Assembly (NCBI GenBank): GCA_964421785.1
Contig: CAYQZG010000141.1
Span: 1 to 10,861, forward strand
Source: SKLM01 sp964421785
GTDB taxonomy: Bacteria; Chloroflexota; Anaerolineae; B4-G1
DNA length: 10,861 nucleotides
Reading direction: 5' to 3'
Positions 1-6,257 of the stretch are shown here, one piece after another. The notes beneath the pieces were generated by a model, which worked only from the letters and a program-made list of their open reading frames with translations, did no database searches and was not told the origin of the DNA. The position numbers and the translations under genes are program-made. Numbering within the stretch: the stretch's first letter is position 1; each line of letters opens with the position of its first letter.

Positions 1-23
1 CTGGGCCTAGGTGGTCAAACTGG

Positions 24-521
24 ATGGAAGCAATGATGAAACGCAGATACTTTCACGTCGTGGTAGCTGTGGCTGCCATGATCCTCTTGGGAGCTATGGC
101 ATGGGGCATCGGACGGGGAGCACGCAGCCTACTCGAACGGCAAGCGGCACCGCTGCCAACCCAGAAAGCATCCCCAACGTCGCCGCCAAAGGCGAAGGCG
201 ACGCCAACACATCCTCCTGCCAGTCGCGTACCCACAGCCTTCCTATCGACTCCACCAACCAGCACTCTACGACCGACCTCCACGCCAGCGCCCACGGTCA
301 CACCAACAGCGACGCCAGCTTGGGAAACCGTGCAAGCGGGGGAAGGCCTTTATCAAGTCTGTCGTCGTCACTGCCCCGGGAGATGGCCTGGACACAGCGT
401 ACCCCCTGACCTTGAGGAGTACGCGCACTACGTTGCACATACTAACGGACTTCGATGGGGAACGCGGGGTCCCACCCTAAGAGGCGGTGAGAGGCTTCGA
501 ATGCCAACCTGCCCGCGATAG
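24..521 (+). CDS. Membrane-anchored protein with Pro/Thr linker and degenerate LysM-like domain
   Basis: This 165-residue protein has three visible parts. Residues 5-30 are a basic patch (KRR) followed by a hydrophobic stretch, read as an uncleaved membrane anchor or signal-anchor. Residues about 43-98 are rich in Pro, Thr, Ser and Ala, typical of an extracytoplasmic tether. Residues about 99-163 resemble LysM: a start like TVQAGEGLYQVC, a middle with HTNGL, and an end like LRGGERLRMP. LysM domains usually bind peptidoglycan or related N-acetylglucosamine polymers, so wall binding is inferred. The domain is odd: about 18 extra residues separate the first helix from the second, and it carries Cys113, Cys117 and Cys163, which could form a disulphide. 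ATG codons at 24, 33 and 36 are all possible; AGGTGG at 9-14 favours 24 and GGAAG at 26-30 favours 36. A TAG at 8-10 may end an upstream gene. The frame and linker composition make the gene likely; its specific role is unknown. Confidence 0.75.
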   Translation: MEAMMKRRYFHVVVAVAAMILLGAMAWGIGRGARSLLERQAAPLPTQKASPTSPPKAKATPTHPPASRVPTAFLSTPPTSTLRPTSTPAPTVTPTATPAWETVQAGEGLYQVCRRHCPGRWPGHSVPPDLEEYAHYVAHTNGLRWGTRGPTLRGGERLRMPTCPR

Positions 522-851
522 CAAGGAGCCCGCGAGAATCTAAGTTGTCGCACCTATGGACCAAACACCCTCCGGCAAGACGGCCTCGGCCGATGGTCTC
601 TATTTCTGATAACCTTCAACAGCAGCCCTCCGACGAAGATTCAGGCCTTAAGAGGAACCAGTCGCATCCCCCCAGAATCGCGAAATCAACACTACAAGTT
701 GATGCAAGTTTGAATCTAGCAATAAGGCATGTCATTGATACGTATGAGCGTATCACGCTAGGTACGGGAAACAGATGAAGAGACATTGTAAGTTCGCCAA
801 GATAGCCAAGAAGAAGTGAGCTGTGCCTTTGTCAATTGAAAAGGGCACCGG
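522..851. other. Intergenic region without a convincing gene
   Basis: About 330 bases separate the LysM-like gene from the rmd promoter. The only sizeable + frame (545-778) starts at TTG without a Shine-Dalgarno, encodes a low-complexity polar peptide with no recognisable domain, and is not taken as a gene. The region looks richer in A/T than its neighbours toward the right end. It contains an inverted repeat (736-755), a 10-nt-spaced direct repeat of CAAGTT (695-700 and 705-710) and a 9-nt-spaced direct repeat of GCCAAGA (796-802 and 805-811). I see no clear rho-independent terminator for the upstream gene, and no tRNA or known riboswitch fold. Confidence 0.6.
736..755. repeat. Perfect 7-bp inverted repeat, possible operator
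   Basis: TGATACG (736-742) and CGTATCA (749-755) are exact reverse complements separated by 6 nt. The site lies about 100 bp upstream of the -35 box of the rmd promoter. The symmetry suggests a dimeric regulator site or a short hairpin, but 7-bp palindromes also arise by chance and there is no T-tract after it. No regulator is encoded in the window. Confidence 0.3.
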
Positions 852-880
852 TTGGCAGGTACTGGAAAGTACGGTATAAT
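852..880 (+). promoter_or_regulatory. Sigma70-type promoter for the rmd-gmd operon
   Basis: The -35 box TTGGCA (852-857) differs from the consensus TTGACA at one position. The spacer is exactly 17 nt (858-874) and the -10 box is a perfect TATAAT (875-880). Transcription would start near 886-888, giving a leader of only about 15 nt before the TTG start at 902. It is the best promoter match I saw in the window and probably drives rmd, gmd and the phosphohexomutase, perhaps further. This is a sequence match only; the start site is inferred. Confidence 0.75.
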
Positions 881-883
881 CTC

Positions 884-901
884 CCTCCGAGGAGGCAGAT
901 A
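884..901 (+). promoter_or_regulatory. Ribosome binding site inside a small inverted repeat
   Basis: GGAGG (891-895) sits 6 nt before the TTG at 902 and decides the start of rmd. It is preceded by its own complement CCTCC (884-888), giving CCTCC-GA-GGAGG. A transcript starting at or before 884 could fold the two halves with a 4-nt loop (CCUC/GAGG) and hide the site. A transcript starting at the position predicted from the -10 box (about 886-888) would lose most of the upstream arm. Confidence 0.6.
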
Positions 902-1858
902 TTGCGAGCACTGATCACCGGAGCGGGCGGATTCGTCGGAGCGCACCTGTGTGACTACATCTTATCGCATACGGATTGGGACTTGACGGGGACTGTCTTT
1001 GACCCGTCGGCCAAGACCGAGACAGAGTCACCCCGAGTTCAACTCCGACCTGTCGACTTAAGAGAAAGGAATAGCATCACCTCCCTTGTAGAGGAGACCC
1101 AACCGGACATCATCTTCCACCTCGCGGCTCAGTCCTTCGTCCCGACCTCCCTGTCCGATCCCTGGGACACACTGGAGAACAACATCCTATCAGAATTAAA
1201 CTTGCTGGAAGCTGTGCGTCGATCAGGACGCGAGATCGTCTTCCTGGTGGTCGGTTCGAACGAAGAATATGGCGCGCCCAAGCCAGAGGAACTGCCCCAA
1301 ACAGAGCAGAGCCCTCTTCGTCCCAATAATCCCTATGCCGTCAGCAAGGTGGGCCAAGATTTCCTGGGCCTCCAGTATCATCTGGCCTATGGTGTACCGG
1401 TGGTGCGGGTACGTCCCTTCAACCATACCGGGCCGGGGCAGTCGGCTCGATTCGTGGTTCCTGCCTTTGCCAGCCAAATTGCCCACATCGAAGCGGGGCT
1501 CCAGGAGCCGGTTATGAGGGTCGGCAACCTGTCGACATCGCGTGATTTCACGGATGTACGGGATATCGTACGTGCTTATTGCCTGGCGGTGACCGAGGGG
1601 AGGCCAGGAGAGGTCTACAATCTGGCATCAGGAGAGGCACAGTCGATCAGAGCTTTGTTGGAGACGTTGCTGAGCTATTCGGAGGTACAGATCCAGGTAG
1701 AGAGAGATCCAGATCGATATCGTCCCGTGGATGTTCCGGTCGTCTATGGCAGTGCGAAGAAGTTCTACGAGCGCACGGGTTGGGAACCACGAATCCCTTT
1801 CGAGCAGACCTTGCGGGACACACTTACCTATTGGCGCGAGCAGGTTTCGAGTCAGTAA
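902..1858 (+). CDS. rmd: GDP-6-deoxy-D-mannose reductase (GDP-D-rhamnose forming)
   Basis: This is a 318-residue extended short-chain dehydrogenase/reductase. It most resembles Rmd, which reduces the 4-keto group of GDP-4-dehydro-6-deoxy-D-mannose with NAD(P)H to give GDP-D-rhamnose in the cytoplasm. Visible marks are the Rossmann loop GAGGFVG (residues 7-13), HLAAQSFVPTS, the catalytic Ser in SNEEYG (119-124), the YAVSK pair (Tyr145, Lys149), RPFNHTGPGQ (171-180), TSRDFTDVRD and a late GWEPRIPF motif. The RPFNH-GPGQS and RDF-DVRD segments match the Rmd branch better than GDP-fucose synthase or UDP-glucose epimerase. The start is TTG at 902: GGAGG lies 6 nt upstream and the Rossmann fold begins at residue 2-3. 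A TTG at 836 would add 22 residues that overlap the promoter. The gmd gene, which makes the substrate, follows after 52 nt. Confidence 0.9.
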   Translation: MRALITGAGGFVGAHLCDYILSHTDWDLTGTVFDPSAKTETESPRVQLRPVDLRERNSITSLVEETQPDIIFHLAAQSFVPTSLSDPWDTLENNILSELNLLEAVRRSGREIVFLVVGSNEEYGAPKPEELPQTEQSPLRPNNPYAVSKVGQDFLGLQYHLAYGVPVVRVRPFNHTGPGQSARFVVPAFASQIAHIEAGLQEPVMRVGNLSTSRDFTDVRDIVRAYCLAVTEGRPGEVYNLASGEAQSIRALLETLLSYSEVQIQVERDPDRYRPVDVPVVYGSAKKFYERTGWEPRIPFEQTLRDTLTYWREQVSSQ

Positions 1859-1871
1859 CAGAGGAAAGCAG

Positions 1872-1892
1872 GTCGGGTTTCCATCCCCCGAC
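1872..1892 (+). repeat. Short inverted repeat in the rmd-gmd gap
   Basis: GTCGGG (1872-1877) and CCCGAC (1887-1892) are perfect complements with a 9-nt loop, ending 4 nt before the gmd Shine-Dalgarno (GAAGGAG, 1897-1903). There is no T-tract, so it is not a standard terminator. It could be an mRNA-stabilising hairpin or chance. Confidence 0.3.
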
Positions 1893-1910
1893 AGTAGAAG
1901 GAGTCACTTA

Positions 1911-2885
1911 ATGCCAAAGGCACTCATCACAGGAGTTACCGGCCAAGACGGTTCTTACCTAGCGGAGTTCTTGTTGGAGAAGGGATATGACGTCATCGGC
2001 ATGGTACGGCGCACCAGCACGCTCAACTTCTCCCGCATCCAGCACATCCAGGACAAGATCACCTTGGTGTCCGGGGACCTCTTGGATCAGGTATCGTTGA
2101 TCACGATCCTTCAAGAACATCGCCCCGACGAGGTCTACAACCTGGCAGCGCAGTCGTTCGTGCCTACATCGTGGAAGCAGCCCGTCTTCACCGGTGACGT
2201 CACGGCACTGGGTGTGACGCGTATGCTGGAGGCAATCCGCACTGTAGACAAGACCATTCGCTTCTATCAGGCCAGCTCTTCGGAGATGTTCGGCAAAGTC
2301 CGGGAGGTGCCCCAAAACGAGGAGACGCCTTTCTACCCTCGCAGTCCATACGGCGTGGCCAAGGTCTACGGCCATTGGATCACGATCAACTTCCGCGAGT
2401 CGTACGACCTACATGCGACCTCTGGTATCCTGTTCAATCATACCAGCCCTCGGCGTGGGTTGGAGTTCGTGCTCCGCAAGATCACCTATGGCGTGGCAAA
2501 GATCGTCCTGGGGCTGGCCGACGAGCTAGCTTTGGGCAATCTGGATTCCAAGCGCGACATTGGTTTCGCAGGGGACTACGTGCGAGCTATGTGGGCGATG
2601 CTTCAACAGTCAGAGCCGGATAACTACGTCATCGCCACGGAAGAGACTCACTCGATTCGGGAGATGTGTGAAGCTGCCTTTGGCTATAAGGACTTGGATT
2701 GGCAGGATTACGTCGTGCAGGATCCAAGATTTATGCGACCGGCAGAGGTCGACATCCTCATCGGGAATGCCGAAAAAGCCAGACAAAGGCTTGGGTGGGA
2801 ACCAGCGGTCTCCTTCGAGGCATTGGTACATATGATGGTAGACAGCGACTTAAGGCTGCTTAAACAAGAAAACGGGCTGGCCTGA
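1911..2885 (+). CDS. gmd: GDP-mannose 4,6-dehydratase
   Basis: This 324-residue enzyme converts GDP-D-mannose to GDP-4-dehydro-6-deoxy-D-mannose, the common precursor of GDP-D-rhamnose and GDP-L-fucose. It is an NADP(H)-dependent extended SDR. Visible marks are ALITGVTGQDGSYL with Gly8, Gly11 and Gly14 of the nucleotide loop, MVRRTST (nucleotide binding), NLAAQSFVPTSW, the active-site segment ASSSEMFG with Ser123 and Glu125 aligning with Thr132 and Glu134 of E. coli Gmd, Tyr147 and Lys151 in SPYGVAK, and NHTSPRRGLEFVLRKI, which is very typical of Gmd. The length fits the shorter bacterial form. The ATG at 1911 has GAAGGAG 7 nt upstream; the frame is open back to 1731 but that part overlaps rmd. 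With Rmd encoded just before it and no fcl gene in view, the expected product is GDP-D-rhamnose. Confidence 0.95.
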   Translation: MPKALITGVTGQDGSYLAEFLLEKGYDVIGMVRRTSTLNFSRIQHIQDKITLVSGDLLDQVSLITILQEHRPDEVYNLAAQSFVPTSWKQPVFTGDVTALGVTRMLEAIRTVDKTIRFYQASSSEMFGKVREVPQNEETPFYPRSPYGVAKVYGHWITINFRESYDLHATSGILFNHTSPRRGLEFVLRKITYGVAKIVLGLADELALGNLDSKRDIGFAGDYVRAMWAMLQQSEPDNYVIATEETHSIREMCEAAFGYKDLDWQDYVVQDPRFMRPAEVDILIGNAEKARQRLGWEPAVSFEALVHMMVDSDLRLLKQENGLA

Positions 2886-2903
2886 ACCGAGGAAGATGTC
2901 ACT

Positions 2904-4346
2904 ATGACAACAAAGATCCACTTCGGCACCGACGGCTGGCGAGCGCGTATCGCAGAGGACTACACCTTCGACAACGTGCGGCGCGCCGCCCAGGGCTTCG
3001 CGAATTACCTGACAGATCAGGGCGAGGGTAAACGGCATCCCTCTGAAAAGAAAACTGTGGTCGTGGGCTACGATCAGCGTTTCGCCGCCGAGCACTTCGG
3101 GGCCGCAGCTGCTGAAGTGATGGCAGCCAACGGTTTCCACGTCTGGCTGACCAACACTGCCACGCCAACTCCGGTGGTCTCCTATGCCATCGTTGAGCGA
3201 GGTGCCGTGGGAGGTATCAACATCACCGCCAGCCACAATCCTCCCTGGGATTGCGGCTTCAAGGTGCGAGACGAGAACGGAGCCGCTGTCGCACCAGATG
3301 GTCTGCGAGCGATAGAAGAGGCCATTCCAGCAACGGAGGACGTCCAGCGGTCGGACTTCGAAGAGGCGAAAGAACAAGGCCTCATCGAAATCTGGGACGC
3401 CGCCCCAGCCTATGTCAAACACATCAGTCACCTGGTGGATATCGAGCGCATCAAAGAAGCCGGCCTGAACATCCTGATCGAGCCTATGTGGGGCAACGGG
3501 ATGGGCTGGTTCCCGCGCATTCTCGGCGGCGGACCGACGACGGTGTCCGAGATTCACAACAGGCGCAATCCTCTCTACCCCGGTATGAAGCGCCCTGAGC
3601 CTATTCCTCCCAACGTAGATCCGGCGCTAGAAAAGACCGTCGAACTGGGAGCCGACGTCTGCCTGATTATGGATGGGGACGCCGATCGCATGGGGATCGG
3701 CGACGAGCACGGTGTATTCATCAACCAACTACAGGTCTACGGTCTGCTCGCCTACTATCTACTCGAGGTGCGCGGGAAGAGAAAACCTATCGTGAAGACC
3801 GTCTCGACCACCTCGATGCTGGAGAAGCTCGGGGAGATGTACGACGTACCGATCTATCGCACCGGCGTTGGATTCAAATACGTGGGGCCGAAGATGATGG
3901 AGGTCAATGCGATGATCGGGGGAGAGGAAAGCGGTGGCTACGCCTTTGGCGAAAGCATCCCCGAAAGAGACGGCATTCTGGGCAACCTCTACTTCCTGGA
4001 TCTGATGGTGCGGACCGGCAAGTCGCCGTCTGAGCTGATCGAGCATCTCTACGACAAGCTGGGCGCCTCCTACTACTACGACCGCGTTGATACCCGCTTC
4101 CCCAACGAAAAGCGTCCTGAGGCGAAAGCCCAGCTCGATGCTGCGGAGCCCGAGACACTTGCCGGCCTTGCGGTGACGGACATCGTTACCCTCGACGGGT
4201 ACAAGTACGAGCTCGAGGATGGTGGCTGGCTCTTGATCCGCTTCTCGGGCACCGAACCCGTCATCCGTGTCTACTGTGAGACAACGGACAAAGAGAAGGT
4301 GGAGCCGCTGTTGAACGAGGGGTTGGCTTTAGCCGGTCTATTGTAG
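2904..4346 (+). CDS. Phosphoglucomutase/phosphomannomutase family protein
   Basis: This 480-residue protein belongs to the alpha-D-phosphohexomutase superfamily, which interconverts hexose 6- and 1-phosphates through a phosphoserine. The four signature loops are in order: TASHNP with catalytic Ser110 (residues 108-113), the Mg-binding loop DGDADR (257-262), the sugar-specificity loop GGEESGG (339-345) and the phosphate-binding loop RFSGTEP (446-452). FGTDGWR at 7-13 is the usual N-terminal motif. Glucose versus mannose specificity cannot be settled from these motifs. Its place after rmd-gmd suggests phosphomannomutase (ManB-like) activity feeding GDP-mannose, but a dual-specificity enzyme is equally plausible. 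One oddity is that TASHNP is followed by PWDCGFK where many members have a YNGxK-like segment. The ATG at 2904 has GAGGAAG 8 nt upstream and lies 18 nt after gmd, so the two are probably co-transcribed. Confidence 0.92.
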   Translation: MTTKIHFGTDGWRARIAEDYTFDNVRRAAQGFANYLTDQGEGKRHPSEKKTVVVGYDQRFAAEHFGAAAAEVMAANGFHVWLTNTATPTPVVSYAIVERGAVGGINITASHNPPWDCGFKVRDENGAAVAPDGLRAIEEAIPATEDVQRSDFEEAKEQGLIEIWDAAPAYVKHISHLVDIERIKEAGLNILIEPMWGNGMGWFPRILGGGPTTVSEIHNRRNPLYPGMKRPEPIPPNVDPALEKTVELGADVCLIMDGDADRMGIGDEHGVFINQLQVYGLLAYYLLEVRGKRKPIVKTVSTTSMLEKLGEMYDVPIYRTGVGFKYVGPKMMEVNAMIGGEESGGYAFGESIPERDGILGNLYFLDLMVRTGKSPSELIEHLYDKLGASYYYDRVDTRFPNEKRPEAKAQLDAAEPETLAGLAVTDIVTLDGYKYELEDGGWLLIRFSGTEPVIRVYCETTDKEKVEPLLNEGLALAGLL

Positions 4347-4370
4347 CAAGCTCGTCGAAATGGACATATC

Positions 4371-5141
4371 ATGCACCTCATCGATTCGCACGCCCACGTA
4401 GACTTCCCCCAGTTCGACGACGATCGCGACGCGGTCATCGACCGGGCGCGGGCGATGGGCCTGGTCGCGCTGGTGAACATAGGAACCAACGTAAGCACCA
4501 GCCGAGCATCTGTTAGGTTGGCGGAGAGATATGATTTCATCTATAGCGCCGTGGGCATCCATCCGCACGACGCCGACACGGTCACCCCGGAGACCCTGGA
4601 TGACCTACGTGCCCTGGCACAGCACCCGGAGGTGGTCGCTATCGGGGAGATCGGCCTCGACTACTACCGAGACTACTCGCCGCGACCTGCGCAGCGGCAG
4701 GCATTCCGAGACCAGCTAGCCCTGGCTTCAGAGCTGGATCTCCCGGTGGTGATTCACAGTCGTGACGCTCACGACGACGTCCTGACGATATTGAGCGACT
4801 GGGAAGGAACCGGGGTGCTACATACCTACGCGGCCGGTCCTGAGCGACTGGATCAGGTTATCGACATGGGCTTCTTCATTGGCATCTCAGGCCCCGTCAC
4901 CTATTCCAAGGCGAAGCAGTTGCGAAACGTAGCGAGCGTGGTGCCCTTGGATCGTCTGTTGATCGAGACCGATTGTCCATACCTGACACCCGAGCCGCAT
5001 CGCGGAAAGCGAAACGAGCCAGCGTACGTCAAGTTTGTCGCTGAAGCGGTCGCCCAGGCTCGAGGCGATTCGATACAACAGGTCGCCGAGGCAACGACGG
5101 AGAACACCCGTCGCCTGTTCGGAATCCCGCATCTGTACTGA
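4371..5141 (+). CDS. tatD: TatD-family metal-dependent hydrolase (putative DNase)
   Basis: This 256-residue protein matches the TatD/YcfH family of TIM-barrel amidohydrolase-fold enzymes; characterised members are metal-dependent DNases, often 3'-5' exonucleases. The metal ligands are visible: His7 and His9 in DSHAHVD, Glu93 in AIGEIGLDYY, His129 in PVVIHSRDA, His151 in VLHTYAAG and Asp201 in ETDCPYLTPEPHRG. Length is normal. The motif usually read as HCFSG is HTYAAG here, keeping the His but changing its neighbours. The ATG at 4371 begins exactly at the family N-terminus, although the preceding Shine-Dalgarno is weak. It lies 24 nt after the phosphohexomutase, so co-transcription is likely. 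I see no functional link to glycan synthesis; it may be a housekeeping passenger. Which TatD paralogue it is cannot be told, so the symbol is a family label. Confidence 0.9.
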   Translation: MHLIDSHAHVDFPQFDDDRDAVIDRARAMGLVALVNIGTNVSTSRASVRLAERYDFIYSAVGIHPHDADTVTPETLDDLRALAQHPEVVAIGEIGLDYYRDYSPRPAQRQAFRDQLALASELDLPVVIHSRDAHDDVLTILSDWEGTGVLHTYAAGPERLDQVIDMGFFIGISGPVTYSKAKQLRNVASVVPLDRLLIETDCPYLTPEPHRGKRNEPAYVKFVAEAVAQARGDSIQQVAEATTENTRRLFGIPHLY

Positions 5142-5149
5142 GCTGGAGC

Positions 5150-5166
5150 GCCGTCGTCCCGACGGC
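5150..5166 (+). terminator. GC-rich hairpin after tatD, possible terminator
   Basis: GCCGTCG (5150-5156) and CGACGGC (5160-5166) form a perfect 7-bp stem with a 3-nt loop, starting 8 nt after the tatD stop. No run of T follows directly; the next T-rich patch (about 5179-5190) is interrupted and 13 nt away. It could be a weak or factor-assisted terminator separating the rmd-tatD unit from the polyprenyl synthase, or a 3'-end stabilising structure. Confidence 0.4.
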
Positions 5167-5235
5167 CCGGTCGGAGTGATTGTACTTATTGTCTAAGTAG
5201 TTTTCGCTAGATTTCGCACGTGAAGAGGCATACCC

Positions 5236-6201
5236 TTGACTGACCTATCCTTCCTTCATCCGGTTGAACATGACTTGAGGAGCGTGGAAGCCCTACTCGA
5301 AGAGCATCCCCCTGAACAACATGAGGCCATAAGCTTGGCCGTGGATCACCTGATCGGCGGCGGTGGCAAGAGACTCCGACCGACGCTGGTGCTACTGTCG
5401 GCTCACCTCTGCAACGCGCCGATCGACCAAGCGATCCTCGCAGCCGCGGCTGCCGAGATGCTTCACACCGCAACACTCGTCCACGATGATCTCATCGACG
5501 GTTCACTGATCCGCCGCGGGGTGGAGACGTTGAACGCCAGTTGGACGCCCGCCGCCACAATCCTTACCGGGGACTACGTTTTCGCCCGTGCAGCTTATCT
5601 GGTCGCCCGGACGAGAAACGTGCGACTGACACAGCGCTTCGCCGAGACGTTGATGGTGATCTGCAACGGCGAGATTCGTCAGATGTTCAATGGGAGATAC
5701 GACCGGAACGCCATTGAGGAGTATGAGAGACGCATCTACGCAAAGACCGCCTCGCTCATTGCCCTCTCCGCCGAAGCCGGGGCTATCCTGGTCGACGCTC
5801 AAGACGCCAAGAAGAAAGCGCTGCGGACCTACGGAGAAGAGATTGGCACTGCCTTCCAGATCGCGGATGATGTACTGGACTTCGTGGCAGACGAGGAGAT
5901 GCTAGGAAAGCCCGTGGGCAGCGACCTGCGACAAGGGCTGGCGACATTGCCTGTGTTGCTCTACATGGAGGCGAATTCAGGCTCCTCGGCAGTGCGCCAG
6001 GTGCTTGACGGCAATCGGTCCAACGATGTCGTACAAGAGGCAGTGCAAGCTGTGATCGCTTCCCCCGCGATCGAGAAAGCCTTGACAACGGCACGCCAGC
6101 ACGCAGACGAGGCCAGGATAGCCCTGGATGTCTTCCCAAGCACACCTTATCGAAAAGCACTTATGGATCTGGCTGATTTCACCGTAAACCGTCGTTTCTA
6201 G
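5236..6201 (+). CDS. Trans-polyprenyl diphosphate synthase, likely medium/long chain
   Basis: This 321-residue protein is an all-alpha isoprenyl diphosphate synthase (IspB/HepT/GGPPS superfamily), which condenses isopentenyl diphosphate onto an allylic primer. Visible marks are GGGGKRLRP (about residues 41-49), the first Asp-rich motif DDLID (84-88), RRG at 93-95, the GD at 112-113 with QMFNGRYD, and the second Asp-rich motif DDVLD (211-215) followed by GKPVGSDLRQG. The five residues before the first motif are A-T-L-V-H; the lack of a bulky aromatic at positions -4 and -5 is the pattern of medium/long-chain enzymes such as heptaprenyl or octaprenyl synthases. The product may serve as a menaquinone side chain or another prenyl lipid; the undecaprenyl carrier is normally made by an unrelated cis-enzyme. 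The start is TTG at 5236 with GAAGAGG 7 nt upstream. The 94-nt gap before it may hold its own promoter, but I see no clear -35/-10 pair. Confidence 0.92.
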   Translation: MTDLSFLHPVEHDLRSVEALLEEHPPEQHEAISLAVDHLIGGGGKRLRPTLVLLSAHLCNAPIDQAILAAAAAEMLHTATLVHDDLIDGSLIRRGVETLNASWTPAATILTGDYVFARAAYLVARTRNVRLTQRFAETLMVICNGEIRQMFNGRYDRNAIEEYERRIYAKTASLIALSAEAGAILVDAQDAKKKALRTYGEEIGTAFQIADDVLDFVADEEMLGKPVGSDLRQGLATLPVLLYMEANSGSSAVRQVLDGNRSNDVVQEAVQAVIASPAIEKALTTARQHADEARIALDVFPSTPYRKALMDLADFTVNRRF

Positions 6202-6257
6202 TCACCTCTTCCCAGCGCCAGCCCAACTCTAGCTATTCTCCCGAGTGTGTGCGACGA

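Noticed and set aside
187..325. Repetitive ACGCC/CCAAC-like bases suggesting a tandem DNA repeat
   Set aside because: The pattern follows from the Pro/Thr/Ala-rich coding of the linker; no exact repeat unit is maintained.
11..409. 132-residue + frame overlapping the LysM-like gene
   Set aside because: Serine/glycine-rich translation in the wrong frame; the frame at 24-521 has a membrane anchor, linker and domain in a sensible order.
545..778. Possible 77-residue + strand protein in the gap before rmd
   Set aside because: TTG start without a Shine-Dalgarno, no recognisable domain, polar low-complexity sequence; more likely an open frame by chance.
836..901. N-terminal extension of rmd from the TTG at 836
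   Set aside because: The extra 22 codons cover the -35/-10 boxes and the ribosome binding site; the Rossmann motif starts right after the TTG at 902.
1731..1910. Upstream extension of the gmd frame
   Set aside because: It overlaps the 3' end of rmd in another frame, and the ATG at 1911 has a good Shine-Dalgarno and matches the family N-terminus.
2850..3557. 235-residue antisense frame over gmd/phosphohexomutase
   Set aside because: Shadow of strongly conserved coding sequence on the + strand; no domain is recognisable and GC-rich codon use commonly leaves such frames open.
5180..5213. Promoter-like bases (TTGTAC, TTGTCT, TAGATT) before the polyprenyl synthase
   Set aside because: No pair has the 16-18 nt spacing of a sigma70 promoter.
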